Source: Saposhnikovia divaricata
Lineage: Eukaryota; Streptophyta; Magnoliopsida; Apiales; Apiaceae
Reading direction: 5' to 3'
NCBI GenBank assembly: GCA_036435485.1
Contig: CM071596.1
Location: 136,549,001-136,613,000 of the forward strand
DNA length: 64,000 nt
Shown: positions 11,885 through 21,977 of the stretch, piece by piece
How the letters are laid out: every line of letters starts with the position of its first letter
Position numbering within the stretch: position 1 is the first letter of the stretch
The notes under the pieces: model-generated
The model's input: the letters and a program-made list of their open reading frames with translations, nothing else
What the model was told of the DNA's origin: nothing
Database searches by the model: none
Made by a program: the position numbers and the translations under genes

Positions 11885-13249
11885 ATTTGCTACTTCTATA
11901 TGTAATACTTCCTTCAAGGGTCTAACCTCACAATTTAATTTATTAGCAAACTCCTTAGACACAAAGGACTTAGAGGCTCCGGAATCAATCAATACTTTTG
12001 CACATACTGAATTAATAGCAAGCGTACCTGCAACTACATTCGCATCTCGAACAGCATCCTTCAAGGTCATATTGAATGTTCTGGCTGTTGGAGGAGTTGG
12101 CCTGACGGGTGGCCCTGCTATCTATAGAACTTCATTGACTGGTGCTGGGGCCTTGCAATTCCTCGCAATATGCCCTGGTTTTCCACACTTGTAACACACA
12201 ATGTCTGTCTTAACTGCTGGAGTTTGATTCGGACATTCATTTGCGGAATGCCCTTTCCGGTTGCACTTGAAACAGGTGGCATGAGGCTTCTGACAAGGTC
12301 ATGGATGCTTCTTACCACAGATTTTGCATTCTGTCAAGGGTGGTCTCTGTTGTCTTGCTTGGTTCATAACCTGCTCTTGACCCCCTTGCTCCTCATTTCC
12401 CCCATCGGGCTTCTTGTGGACCCCAGACTTCCCCGACTGGAATCCTGGTTTCTTGCCAGCACGGATGAGAGAACTTCCTTGCTGCTGATTCCCCTCACTA
12501 AATCCTGCCTTTCTTTTCTATCCTTCCCTCTCTTTCTGGGACATCTCACTCTCAGCTTCTGCAATCATGGCTTTCTGAACTACTGCTGCATACGTATCTA
12601 ATTCCAAAATAGCCAACTTACCTCGAATCCAAGCTTTCAACCCTTGCTGAAACTTTTTGGCTTTCTTCTTCTCAGTATCCACATAAGCTGGTGCAAACCG
12701 AGCTAACTTTGTGAACTTAGCTTCATATTCTACAACTGTCATGGTACCTTGCTTTAGCTCTAAAAATTTAATCTCCAATTGATCTTGCATGTATCCTGGA
12801 AAATATTTCTCCATAAACAGCTCCTTGAATGTCACCCAAGTAATCAAACCTTCAGGCTGGGTCACTTTCATTGATTCCCACCAATAATTTGCTTCATTCT
12901 TCAAAAGATAGCTCGCATATTCTATTTTCTGTTCCTCCCTAACCCTAACCAATGCAAACGCTTTCTCAATCTCTTTCAGCCATGTATTGGCTTCTACTAG
13001 ATCTGCTGACCCTTTAAACTCAGGTGGCTTGACTGCCTGGAATGTTTTAAAGGTCACCACTGAATTGCCCTGTTCCTAGTGCTGCTGTTGCTGTAGCATG
13101 TGCTGCTGAAGCTGTTGCTGCTGTTGTATTATCTGCTGTTGTTGTTGTGCGAGATTAGCTATCTGTTGGGTAAGAATTTGAAGAATCTGGGCTACAGCTG
13201 GGTCCATCTGATTATTTGGGTTTTCTGTAGGTTCCGGAGGTTGAGACAT
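11885..13249 (-). pseudogene. Decayed Tekay-like gag and protease start
   Basis: Minus strand from ATG at 13249-13247 (MSQPPEPTEN), a glutamine-rich stretch, the Gag domain (AVKPPEFKG, YWWESMK, YFPGYMQDQ), two CCHC knuckles (CFKCNRKGHSANEC and CYKCGKPGHIARNC) and protease with VLIDSGASKSF. One frame holds throughout but is broken by four stops: TAG at 13078-13076, TAG at 12520-12518, TGA at 12301-12299 and TAG at 12124-12122. I saw no frameshift. Homology ends exactly at the Athila LTR border (11884/11885). Once a Gag that binds RNA and a polyprotein-cleaving protease; now dead. Confidence 0.9.
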
Positions 13250-14265
13250 ATTCCTACACAGAAGTCACAATTTAATATCACAATTTCAAAAGGTATAAAA
13301 GTGCATCGAACAACTGTACCTGGTCATATTCAAGTTATATCAATGTTATACTGATATCAAATGAAACAATCTCAATATGAATATTGTGACCCACAAGATA
13401 TAACAGGATATGCTAATAGAACCTGGTTAACAAAATGATCACAAGGTTTTATAACTGAAATTAAAATGCATGAAAGAAAATGGCATGATATATATAACAG
13501 AAGTAAACAGCTACAATATCATATATACACTGGATCAGTACAACGCACTAAGCGCTTCAAGGTCATCAAAAGTGGGGTACAACTAGATATACAGCTATCC
13601 GCTACTCAACAACGCAGAAATACAACCACCAAAAATTGGGTCCTACTATACCCACACTACTCTGCTGATGAACTACAACTATATCCCATACATCATACAT
13701 ACATCCACAAAACATGAGTGAAGTCAACTACTGTCTACATAACTCCACCCTCAGCTACACCATCCAGGCCACTAAGCATCATGCTCAATGGCCTCCAAAC
13801 CCTCCAGCATATAAGTCACCAAGTCTCTCAACTCCGCTATACTCGGCTCCCTGCCACCTGCCGTCATCCCCTCCAGTCGAGCTGCTGCTACCATCCTAAC
13901 CACCATCACATCTCCTCTCACACTTGTGGCAGTAGCATCAGATGAAGAAGGCATAGGATCAAAGGATGGCCTCAGATGCACTAGCCTCGAGAACACGTCT
14001 GGGGGTAACTGAATCACCGGGGTCGCTGAAGCTGGCTCCTGAGGATACCCTGGACCGCGAATCACCCGAACGGCTAGAGGCTCCGGCCTCTGATCAGTAG
14101 GAGACTGTATCGCTACATAATTAGTATATACGTACTGTACATATCCTATCTCAAAATCCAAAATCATAATCAATGATCCTAACTCAAACTCTACATGAGT
14201 CTGATTAAATGTGATCCTGCTTAATACAGTTTTAACCTGTCTATTTCAAGGACTGGTAACCTGTT
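13250..14265 (-). other. Leader of minus Tekay-like element
   Basis: About 1 kb between PBS and gag. It holds the extra ORF at 14167-13772; the remainder (13250-13771) shows no gene, and plus-strand ORFs such as 13466-13717 and 13714-13945 are shadows. Confidence 0.7.
13772..14167 (-). CDS. Unknown pre-gag ORF in Tekay-like leader
   Basis: A frame of 131 codons from ATG at 14167-14165; the frame is also open upstream toward the PBS. It is proline-rich in the middle (GPGYPQEPASATPV) and ends in a short helix-like region (SIAELRDLVTYMLEGLEAI). I do not recognise a domain. Its place, between PBS and gag in sense, matches the pre-gag ORF of the younger Tekay element at 35616-35888, although clear residue-level identity is weak. 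Unlike gag beside it, this frame has no internal stop, which could be chance for a short ORF. Function unknown. Confidence 0.45.
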   Translation of the reverse strand: MILDFEIGYVQYVYTNYVAIQSPTDQRPEPLAVRVIRGPGYPQEPASATPVIQLPPDVFSRLVHLRPSFDPMPSSSDATATSVRGDVMVVRMVAAARLEGMTAGGREPSIAELRDLVTYMLEGLEAIEHDA

Positions 14266-14277
14266 GCTCTGATACCA
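14266..14277 (-). other. Primer binding site, initiator tRNA-Met type
   Basis: On the minus strand this reads TGGTATCAGAGC, matching the initiator tRNA-Met 3' end. It lies five bases downstream of the LTR edge at 14283. Confidence 0.88.
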
Positions 14278-14282
14278 ACCTA

Positions 14283-14851
14283 TGACGCCCTCAAATCCGG
14301 GGTGAGATTTGGGCCCACTACAATACTAGTTTAAAATAACCTGCGTATATATATATAGTTTTGAAAACAAACCCCGAAACATACCATGATCACAACAGGT
14401 TACAGTATGAAACAGAAACTATTCCAAACGATAAGTTATTAGAATTAACTAGTATCGTTGGGTTGACCCGATAAGGGACCCACACCAACGACCAAATGTC
14501 TAAGTTATTACATCTAATACAATTTTAAACCATTACAATATTACACTGCTCAAAAGCCTATCCAACAACTACAAAAAAACCTCAGAGGGAATCTGAATCT
14601 CGACTGTCTGCTCGAATCCTGGAAACCCTATGATCATAGTCTTAGGCGATGTCATCTTCTGATTTCACTGAAAGGTCAGATATAACACAAGGGTGAGCAA
14701 CAAATTTGCTCAGCAAGTATATATGTATCAACTATAAAACAATGATAAATCAAATCGATAAAGATACTCAGAACTCAGGGTCAAATGATAACATTCATTG
14801 TCAACTGGATATATCAATTTGATAAACGATACCACAAGTCATTAATGATAC
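14283..14851 (-). repeat. 5' LTR of minus Tekay-like element, 3' portion
   Basis: The plus-strand edge TGACGCCCTCAAATC follows the PBS. The LTR is interrupted at 14851 by the Sirevirus and resumes at 45275. Its last five bases GATAC are the target duplication. A segment starting GATACTCAGAACTCAGG (14763) recurs as GATACTCGAACTCAAGG at 45270. Confidence 0.85.
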
Positions 14852-15685
14852 TGAAAGGATATCTTTGATATATTATTTATTTTGGTATTTTTACAATTTA
14901 ACATAAAATTTAATTACACTTAGTTATCCTCTCCACTAGGTCATTAATTTAATTGATTCCTTCAAAAGTCAAAAGTCAAATTCTACCAATATCTATTTTT
15001 AATTATAAGAGATATTCCATTATTGCGAAAAATTAAAATTATATTTTTATGGAATATATCTCTACACCAAGGCAATAAGATCGAAAAAGAAATATTGATA
15101 TTTAATATTTTTTAGATCTCCATTGCAAAATTGATAAGGCGACAGGCTCGAACAAAGAATATTCGAGGATTAATATTCTTTAAAGAACTCGTGCTATATT
15201 TAAAAACGATCAGTTCTTATTTAAAAATATTCCGCTTCGCACTCAAAATGTTTTTATCCTCAAGAATATTAATGTTCAGTGGTAAAATATTAACACTCAT
15301 TTTTATCTCGTGCCAGAAATATTTAAAGTAATTTTTCTCCCATATCTTAAATTTATTTCAGTTTCGGAGAAAATTATTTTAAATACTCAAAAATATTTCC
15401 TACACTCTCAATATATTTTATATATTAGGAAATATATTCTAAGTATTTATTCAAGTCAAAACATTGGTCAAAAGATGCACTATTTCATAGAAAGACCAAT
15501 CGTATTTTATTCGGAACCGAAAGCTGATTTAATCATATTAAATCCAAATAAAATACTTCCACTTGCTGGAATGACTCGAAACTTGAGATGAATCACTTAA
15601 ATGTTATTTTCTATGCATGATAAAATTTTCGTAATTTTCTGAGAATTTTGGTCCGGGCACGAAAATCGAGGTAGTGGGTCCACAG

Positions 15686-15726
15686 TTGACCACGTTTGAC
15701 CAAGTGAACGTTGACCAAAATTGACC
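15686..15726 (+). promoter_or_regulatory. Cluster of four W-boxes (TTGACC) in Sirevirus U3
   Basis: TTGACC occurs at 15686, 15696, 15711 and 15721, about 320 bases upstream of the TATA box. TTGACC is the core bound by plant WRKY factors, so stress-responsive transcription of the LTR is possible. The 3' LTR retains TTGACC at 30245, 30255 and 30290. Confidence 0.6.
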
Positions 15727-16042
15727 AAAACTTCCAGAATTTCATTTTATAATATTTCTTAGTGCTCCATAATTTTAGGATTATTTATTAGGTATTTTCG
15801 TATTTTTCGGGTATTTAATTAACGAAACATGTTACGTATTTAATCGTTAATTGATACGAGTACGATACAATTAATTAGAGCCCAAACACAGCTGGTTTCT
15901 TTTTACCAAAACCACTTGGAAGAAACACAAAACCACCCCCAACAAACACAAAACCACTTTCCACTTCATCAATCCAAGTGCTTTTCATCTCAACCACTCC
16001 TTTTACTTTAAATCTCCACCCTTCCTTTCACCCAACTTCTCC

Positions 16043-16050
16043 TATAAATA
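16043..16050 (+). promoter_or_regulatory. Sirevirus LTR TATA box
   Basis: TATAAATA in both LTRs (also 30612-30619), after a C/A-rich stretch and before a presumed R region. Confidence 0.6.
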
Positions 16051-16818
16051 AACCCCCACCCCAACCATTTCTACCAAGCTAAAGAGCCAAATAAGTGCTG
16101 GGAATTTAGAAGTGGAAGCTCTCTCAATATATCCAAACACTCTCTACACCCACTTCATCTCAAAAACCTTCTCTTTCTTATATATACTTACATATATACA
16201 AGGTTTTTGTTCCAATAAGCTTAGTTCCTTCAACCAAGCTCTCTCCCACCAATCAAGCTCCTCTACCACTACTATCCGACCTCCCGAAGGGCTGCCCAAG
16301 TTCGTCCAACACGCCAAAATCCGGCCGAACCTCCGGTGAATTTTTTCGGCGAACTTTTTCCGGCGATATCCAAAAGTGGTAATTTTTAGCTTCACTATTC
16401 GAGTCTTAACCGACCATATTTTTATACATATAAGAGCACTATATCTTCATCTTATCTTCTTTATTAAGCTCTTATATCGGATCTCGAAACGAGACCATAA
16501 AATTCCGTACAAGGATTAATATTCGAACAACGATTCGAAATATTACAACACCTCAAAAAGAGGTTATATTTGACGACGGTCAAATTATTATATCGAGCTT
16601 GATTTAATTCCCTTCTATCACCTTAGTGTTCCGAGGGAAAAGAATCTATAAGCCACTAATTAAAACTTTAACGCACTTTGGCCGTTAATATTTTATTATT
16701 GTGATATATATAATTGTGCTAAAGCGTGATTTGTTTCCCTTCTATCACCTCTAGTGTTCCGAGGGAAATAAGTTATTAAGCTTGTATTTATATATTTTCC
16801 GCACTTTTTATTCTCGTC

Positions 16819-16880
16819 CTCACACTTGTGAGTGATTTTACTTTCCGCGCCTTTTTTTTTTCCGTCCTCACACTTGTGAG
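16819..16880 (+). repeat. Duplicated palindrome block in Sirevirus LTR
   Basis: CTCACACTTGTGAG (six-base arms, two-base spacer) at 16819-16832 and 16867-16880, each within a repeat that runs TCCTCACAC through GATTTTACTTTCCGC. The 3' LTR has both copies at 31375-31388 and 31421-31434. Confidence 0.85.
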
Positions 16881-17856
16881 TGATTTTACTTTCCGCACTA
16901 ATTTAACGCATAATAGCGGCCCTCGGTTTATCCTATAGATAAAACGAGCTACTTTTCTGCACGTGTGTGTTATATTTGTGTGTGGTGTTTATTTGGCCAA
17001 ATTAATATTGAAGTGCAAATTGTTAAAGTAGAAATTGTAACACTCTCGTTTAAATATAAGTACGAATAGTCTTATTAAGACTATATCGAACGAGAAGTTG
17101 TGTATCAAAGATCCTTAAGCTATAAAGCGTATCAAGGACTTGATTTTTACATTACTTCGAAAATAGACGTATTTTCAATAAAGAAGTAATTTTAAGTATA
17201 CTTCGATCTTTACAAAAAGACGAACCAAAGTATACGATTATAAACCTTATAAGCCTACGAGCTTAAAGGACTTAAATATTTACAAACTCCGAGATATATT
17301 TAAATCTCACTATACTGAGTATTGTATTAAAAGTATTCTTCGATCTACAAGTCATATCGACTAGAGAATACACATAAAGTCATAAGCATATAAGGCTTAT
17401 TGAACTTAATTATAATTAATATTCGTGTAAGAATATTATAGTCACCCTAGGACATATTAAGTCCAAACCTCTTTTTATATTACGGTTTGTTTCGTAGATA
17501 TTGTTTTCTTAGTTTTGCAGTGATGTGAAGTTGAAGTGAGGTGATTCTCGTTCTAAGACCCAAGTCCTAGGCACTAGCGGGGAGTTAGTGGCTTTTGCAC
17601 CGTGAAGAAGAGGAAAGACCCAAGACCTTTCATCTAAGATCCAAGACCGGCAAAAGCAAGGAATTCAAAGACTACACCAAGGGTTCTACATCAACTTTGA
17701 AGAAGTAGCGGGGAGTTGCTGTCTAAGATAAGTTGTGTAGGTTTCACAACGACTTTGAGGGAGTAACGGGGAGTTACGGTCCAAGACAAGTCTTGTAGTT
17801 AAGCTATTCAACCCCCCCTTCTAGCTTAATATAGCCCTCTTACGGGACCTAACAAT

Positions 17857-17869
17857 TGGTATCAGAGCG
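17857..17869 (+). other. Primer binding site, initiator tRNA-Met type
   Basis: TGGTATCAGAGCG begins two bases after the 5' LTR end and matches the initiator tRNA-Met 3' end. Confidence 0.92.
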
Positions 17870-17933
17870 GTGCTTTTTAACGTGTTTGTTAAGTGATTTG
17901 CAGATTTACAGGCACAACAAAAAGTGATCCTAA

Positions 17934-20540
17934 ATGGCGTATCTAAATACCATCGGTTGCGGTGAAGGCCTATCAAGCTCTCGCCCTCCTCTATTTGATG
18001 GCACCAACTTTGCAACTTGGAAAACGAGATTTCACATCTTTGCTAGATCTCAAGGAGTCAAAGTATGGATAGCCATAGAAGACGGAGTTGTTATTCCTAC
18101 CGAAACGGTTGAAGGTGTCACTGTTGAAAAGAAGGTTAGTGAATACACTCTCGCCGAGGAAAATATGATGAATATAGCCGCAAAGGCGGAAATGGTTCTC
18201 ACAAGTGCACTTGCAGAAAAAGAATATAAAAGAGTAAATAATTGCAAGTCCGCACAAGAAATGTGGAACAAATTAGTGGTTACCTACAAAGGAACCATTG
18301 ATATAAAAGATTCTCGAATGGATACTTTAATCCTTGAATACGAGAACTTTAAACTCCAAGAGGGAGAAAATATCATCGATATGGAAACAAGATTTACTCG
18401 TATAATCGATAAATTATCTCAACTCGGAAAGAGTTATTCTCGAAATGAGAAGAACCGAAGAGTTCTTAAATCTTTACCTCCTAGTTGGAAGGTTAAAGTT
18501 ACAACTATCAAAGAAATGCATAATCTAAATGATTATGACATTGATAGTTTATTCGAAAATCTTCGTGCATACGAAGAAGACAATATTACGGATAAAGTCA
18601 TTCCTAAAGTGGAAGACAAAAAGAAAAATATGGCTTTAAAAGCTATATTAATTGATGAAAATGAAAACGACGAGGAGTTGAACGAAGAACTCCAAGATCT
18701 CGATGAAAGCGAAATTGCTTTACTTACGAGACAACTTCGTCGTGTGCTACAAAGCAAAGCTCAAAGATACGGAAAAGGCTTCCTTAAATCGAACAATCAA
18801 CAAATAGTTTTTAACTCTAAAGGAAGACCTAATTACTCTCAAAATTATGGTCCTAACTATAAGAGTAATTTTCCAACAACGAGGTATAATAAAGGCAAAG
18901 GCACTCAAAATACAAATGCCTCTAATAATGCCAACAACAATAATAATCCTACTTACACTCCTCCAAAATATAAAGAACAAACTCCGGAGGAAACACAAGA
19001 AGTGTGTTTCGAGTGTAAGCAACCGGGCCACTTCAAAAGAGAATGTCCAAAGCTTGCTAAAGGAAGAATTCTCGTGGCGGAAAACGGTTGGGATTTAAGT
19101 GAAGATGAAGAAGCTCCGGAAGCTAGTGAAGAAGTTGTCAACTTGTGCTTAATGGCTATCGGGGATGAAGCTACTTCAACAGGAGCCTCCACTTCTCATC
19201 AAGAGGTAAGTTCTAATCTCAACTACATCTCAAATAAATTGCAATTGGATGAATCTAATTTGAATCTAGTTGATATGAGTAAGTATGATTTAATTGAGCT
19301 TGTAGTAGGTATCAACAATAAATATAAGGATGTTGATAAGAGATTCCATCTACTATGGTCCGAGAAAATAAAACTCGAAGAATTGTATCACAATCAAAGT
19401 AAAGAGTTCACTCGGATGATGGATATACAAACTCAAAATGAGAATGAAATGACATTTTTAAATGATCAAAATCATCTCTTGAAAGTTGAAATAAACAACT
19501 TCAAAAACAGCACTCTCAACCTTGAAGTAGAAAATATAGCTTTAATACTTCAAGTAGAAGAGTTGGAAAATGAAAAGTTGCAACTCAACGACGACATGAA
19601 CAAACTTCATGTTGATCTATTGAACCTAAAGATTCTAAACGAATCTATAGTTCAAAATAGTGCAACATCTAAATCTCATGAAAACAATCTTGAAAACGAG
19701 AATGAGCTATCAAAAATCCTTGAGTTAAAAGAAAAAGAATTACAACAAGAAACTCAAAGATTAAAAGAAGAAAATTTCAAGCTCATATCTCAAGTTATGG
19801 ATCAAGAAAGATTCTTTAACAACAAGATTAAGGCCTTACAAGATGAAAAAGAAAATCTTGAAACGGTCGTTCAAAGATTCACTAAAGGCAATGAGATGTT
19901 AGATAAAATGGTACACTCAAAGGTCTCTTATAACCGTGAAGGTATAGGATATGATAGAAACGCTCCTCCTAGAGACGTTGTTCAACCAAGAGTGCAACCT
20001 ATAATAGCTCCTCCTATACCACAAACTTTAAAATGTACTTATTGCAACAAAGATGGACATTCGGTTCTCTATTGCAAATTCAAGAGTGGTGAATTTGAGG
20101 GGAAGCATGTATGGATTCGTAAAGGATCAAGACCATACAAGAAGGTTGAAAAACAAGTACCATTTAACAAAGTTGCCTATAATGGTCAAAAGCAACAAAG
20201 GTTTCAACAACCTATTATGTCTCAAAATAGAAACACAATGCACTATAACAATGCTAGTAGGTATGCATCTAGAAATCAACATGCTCTCATTCGTGATTTC
20301 TATCCTCAAAATACTCCATACTTTGCAAATGCTAGAAATAATATGCATCATGTTAATTCTAGATTTTATGATAATGCTAGATATCCACAACATCATGTTA
20401 GACATCATGCACCTAGAAATATCTACATGCCTAACAATGATTATTCTATACCTAGATTTTATCATGCAAAATCGAATATTATTTATAATGGACTAACCCC
20501 AGGACCCTCAAGACAAAAGGGTACCTATATATATAATTGA
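17934..20540 (+). CDS. Sirevirus Gag, 868 residues, two zinc knuckles and coiled coil
   Basis: Starts at ATG 17934, about 65 bases after the PBS. Residues 1-240 form the copia Gag domain (LFDGTNFATWK, WNKLVVTYKG, SLPPSWK). An asparagine-rich stretch precedes the first CCHC knuckle CFECKQPGHFKREC (358-371). Residues about 430-660 are rich in Leu, Glu and Lys in heptad-like spacing and probably form a coiled coil. A second knuckle, CTYCNKDGHSVLYC, lies at 701-714, followed by an Asn/Tyr/His-rich basic tail. Long two-knuckle Gags are known in Sireviruses, and some bind dynein light chain LC8; DIQT at 497-500 is a possible site. The TGA at 20538-20540 ends the frame; pol is in the same phase, so readthrough or splicing would be needed to express it. 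Confidence 0.93.
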   Translation: MAYLNTIGCGEGLSSSRPPLFDGTNFATWKTRFHIFARSQGVKVWIAIEDGVVIPTETVEGVTVEKKVSEYTLAEENMMNIAAKAEMVLTSALAEKEYKRVNNCKSAQEMWNKLVVTYKGTIDIKDSRMDTLILEYENFKLQEGENIIDMETRFTRIIDKLSQLGKSYSRNEKNRRVLKSLPPSWKVKVTTIKEMHNLNDYDIDSLFENLRAYEEDNITDKVIPKVEDKKKNMALKAILIDENENDEELNEELQDLDESEIALLTRQLRRVLQSKAQRYGKGFLKSNNQQIVFNSKGRPNYSQNYGPNYKSNFPTTRYNKGKGTQNTNASNNANNNNNPTYTPPKYKEQTPEETQEVCFECKQPGHFKRECPKLAKGRILVAENGWDLSEDEEAPEASEEVVNLCLMAIGDEATSTGASTSHQEVSSNLNYISNKLQLDESNLNLVDMSKYDLIELVVGINNKYKDVDKRFHLLWSEKIKLEELYHNQSKEFTRMMDIQTQNENEMTFLNDQNHLLKVEINNFKNSTLNLEVENIALILQVEELENEKLQLNDDMNKLHVDLLNLKILNESIVQNSATSKSHENNLENENELSKILELKEKELQQETQRLKEENFKLISQVMDQERFFNNKIKALQDEKENLETVVQRFTKGNEMLDKMVHSKVSYNREGIGYDRNAPPRDVVQPRVQPIIAPPIPQTLKCTYCNKDGHSVLYCKFKSGEFEGKHVWIRKGSRPYKKVEKQVPFNKVAYNGQKQQRFQQPIMSQNRNTMHYNNASRYASRNQHALIRDFYPQNTPYFANARNNMHHVNSRFYDNARYPQHHVRHHAPRNIYMPNNDYSIPRFYHAKSNIIYNGLTPGPSRQKGTYIYN

Positions 20541-20552
20541 TCTATTTTGTAG

Positions 20553-21977
20553 GTGTGTCTTGCCGCTAAACAAGACATGTGGTACCTTGATAGTGGTTGT
20601 TCGAGACACATGACCGGTAATGAGTCACTATTGAACAACATTAAAAAGGTCACTGCGGGGAGTGTCACATTTGGAGATAGTAGTAAAGGGATCATTGTCG
20701 GCATCGGAGACATCGGGAATAGTCGCTTCAAGATTTCATATGTACAACTAGTCACGGGACTAAAGTATAATCTTCTCTCGATAAGTCAACTTTGCGACAA
20801 TGACTACGAGGTAATTTTCTACACTACTCATTGTTGTATTTTGGATAAAGATTGGAAATTGATTCTCACTTGCCCTCGAAACAAAAATGTCTACACATGT
20901 GACATGAGCAAGAATGAGAATGTATGCCTAATCACAACAAACGATGACCCTTGGTTATGGCATCGAAGATTAGGACATGCAAACATGAAGTTGATTAAAA
21001 ATATATCAACTAAAGATCATGTTCGAGGTATACCAATATTGAATTATCAAAAAGATCATACTTGTGAAGCTTGCGAAATTGGAAAACAAATTCGAGCCTC
21101 TCACAAAGCTAAATTCATGGTATCAACCTCTAGACCTCTCGAGATTTTACACATGGATCTTATTGGTCCGGTTCCAATACAAAGTCTCGGAGGTTGTTCA
21201 TACACGTTAGTAATCGTTGATGATTATTCACGATTCACGTGGACAGAATTTCTCAAATCAAAAAGTGATGCTTTTGAATCTTTCTCTTTTCTATGTAAAA
21301 AGATTCAAAATCAACAAAATAGTACCATCGTCTATATACGGACGGATCATGGTAAAGAATTTGAGAATTCTAGTTTTACGAACTTTTGTGATGAAAATGG
21401 AATCACACATAATTTTTCCGCACCATACACTCCACAATCAAATGGAGTTGTAGAAAGGAAAAATAGAACATTACAAGAAATGGCAAGCACTATGCTAAAT
21501 GAATATCGTCGACCTAAATATTTTTGGGTCGAAGCAATGTCAACTTCTTGTCATATTCTTAATCGGGTTTTGTTACGACCAATATCTCAAAAGACTCCTT
21601 ATGAGCTTTATTTTGGCAAAACACCGAAGCTTAGTTACTTTCGAGTATTTGGTTGTAAATGCTTCATATTAAACTCGAAAGACTATCTTACCAAATTTGA
21701 TCCTAAATCAAATGAAGGTATATTTCTTGGATACTCTACAAATAGCAAAGCCTATCGAGTATTCAATCTTAAAACACTTGTGGTGGAAGAATCTATGAAT
21801 GTTGCATTTGATGAAAGAAAGCCATCATCTAAGTATAAAGATCTTGTTGAAAACGAAAAAGTTGAACAAGACGATGTTGAAAATATTATTCGACAATTCG
21901 AAAATATGGATCCTGGAACTCCCATCCCAAGAAATCCATTAGAATTAGCCGAAACGGAGGTAGAACTTCCAAAATAA
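20553..21977 (+). CDS. Sirevirus pol, protease and integrase part
   Basis: In the same phase as gag, separated by TGA (20538) and TAG (20550). It begins with protease (WYLDSGCSRHMTG, Asp at 20589). Next is the integrase zinc region (WHRRLGHAN, CEACEIGKQ), then the catalytic core: Asp at 21156 (HMDLIGP), Asp at 21345 (RTDHGKEF) and Glu at 21453 (NGVVERKN) with D-35-E spacing. The frame stops at TAA 21975-21977 in the linker before RT; homology continues in the same phase, so this is a nonsense change. No native ATG is visible at the start, as expected for a part of a polyprotein. Confidence 0.92.
   Translation: MCLAAKQDMWYLDSGCSRHMTGNESLLNNIKKVTAGSVTFGDSSKGIIVGIGDIGNSRFKISYVQLVTGLKYNLLSISQLCDNDYEVIFYTTHCCILDKDWKLILTCPRNKNVYTCDMSKNENVCLITTNDDPWLWHRRLGHANMKLIKNISTKDHVRGIPILNYQKDHTCEACEIGKQIRASHKAKFMVSTSRPLEILHMDLIGPVPIQSLGGCSYTLVIVDDYSRFTWTEFLKSKSDAFESFSFLCKKIQNQQNSTIVYIRTDHGKEFENSSFTNFCDENGITHNFSAPYTPQSNGVVERKNRTLQEMASTMLNEYRRPKYFWVEAMSTSCHILNRVLLRPISQKTPYELYFGKTPKLSYFRVFGCKCFILNSKDYLTKFDPKSNEGIFLGYSTNSKAYRVFNLKTLVVEESMNVAFDERKPSSKYKDLVENEKVEQDDVENIIRQFENMDPGTPIPRNPLELAETEVELPK

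Larger units (their letters stand above)
14852..17854 (+). repeat. 5' LTR of plus Sirevirus (3003 bp)
   Basis: Starts TGAAAGGATATC and ends GGGACCTAACA, two bases before the PBS. It matches 29419-31838 plus 44376-45269. Notable parts: a W-box cluster (15686-15726), a TATA box (16043-16050), two TTCCCTTCTATCACC...GAGGGAA repeats (16612-16646, 16736-16770), two copies of a CTCACA-CT-TGTGAG palindrome and a tandem series of units containing GGGGAGTT near the 3' end (17570-17800). It lacks about 311 bases present in the 3' LTR. ORFs inside (15131-15591, 16112-16339) have no recognisable product. Confidence 0.93.

Noticed and set aside
12170..12601. Plus-strand 143-codon ORF
   Set aside because: Antisense shadow of the decayed gag zinc-knuckle region.
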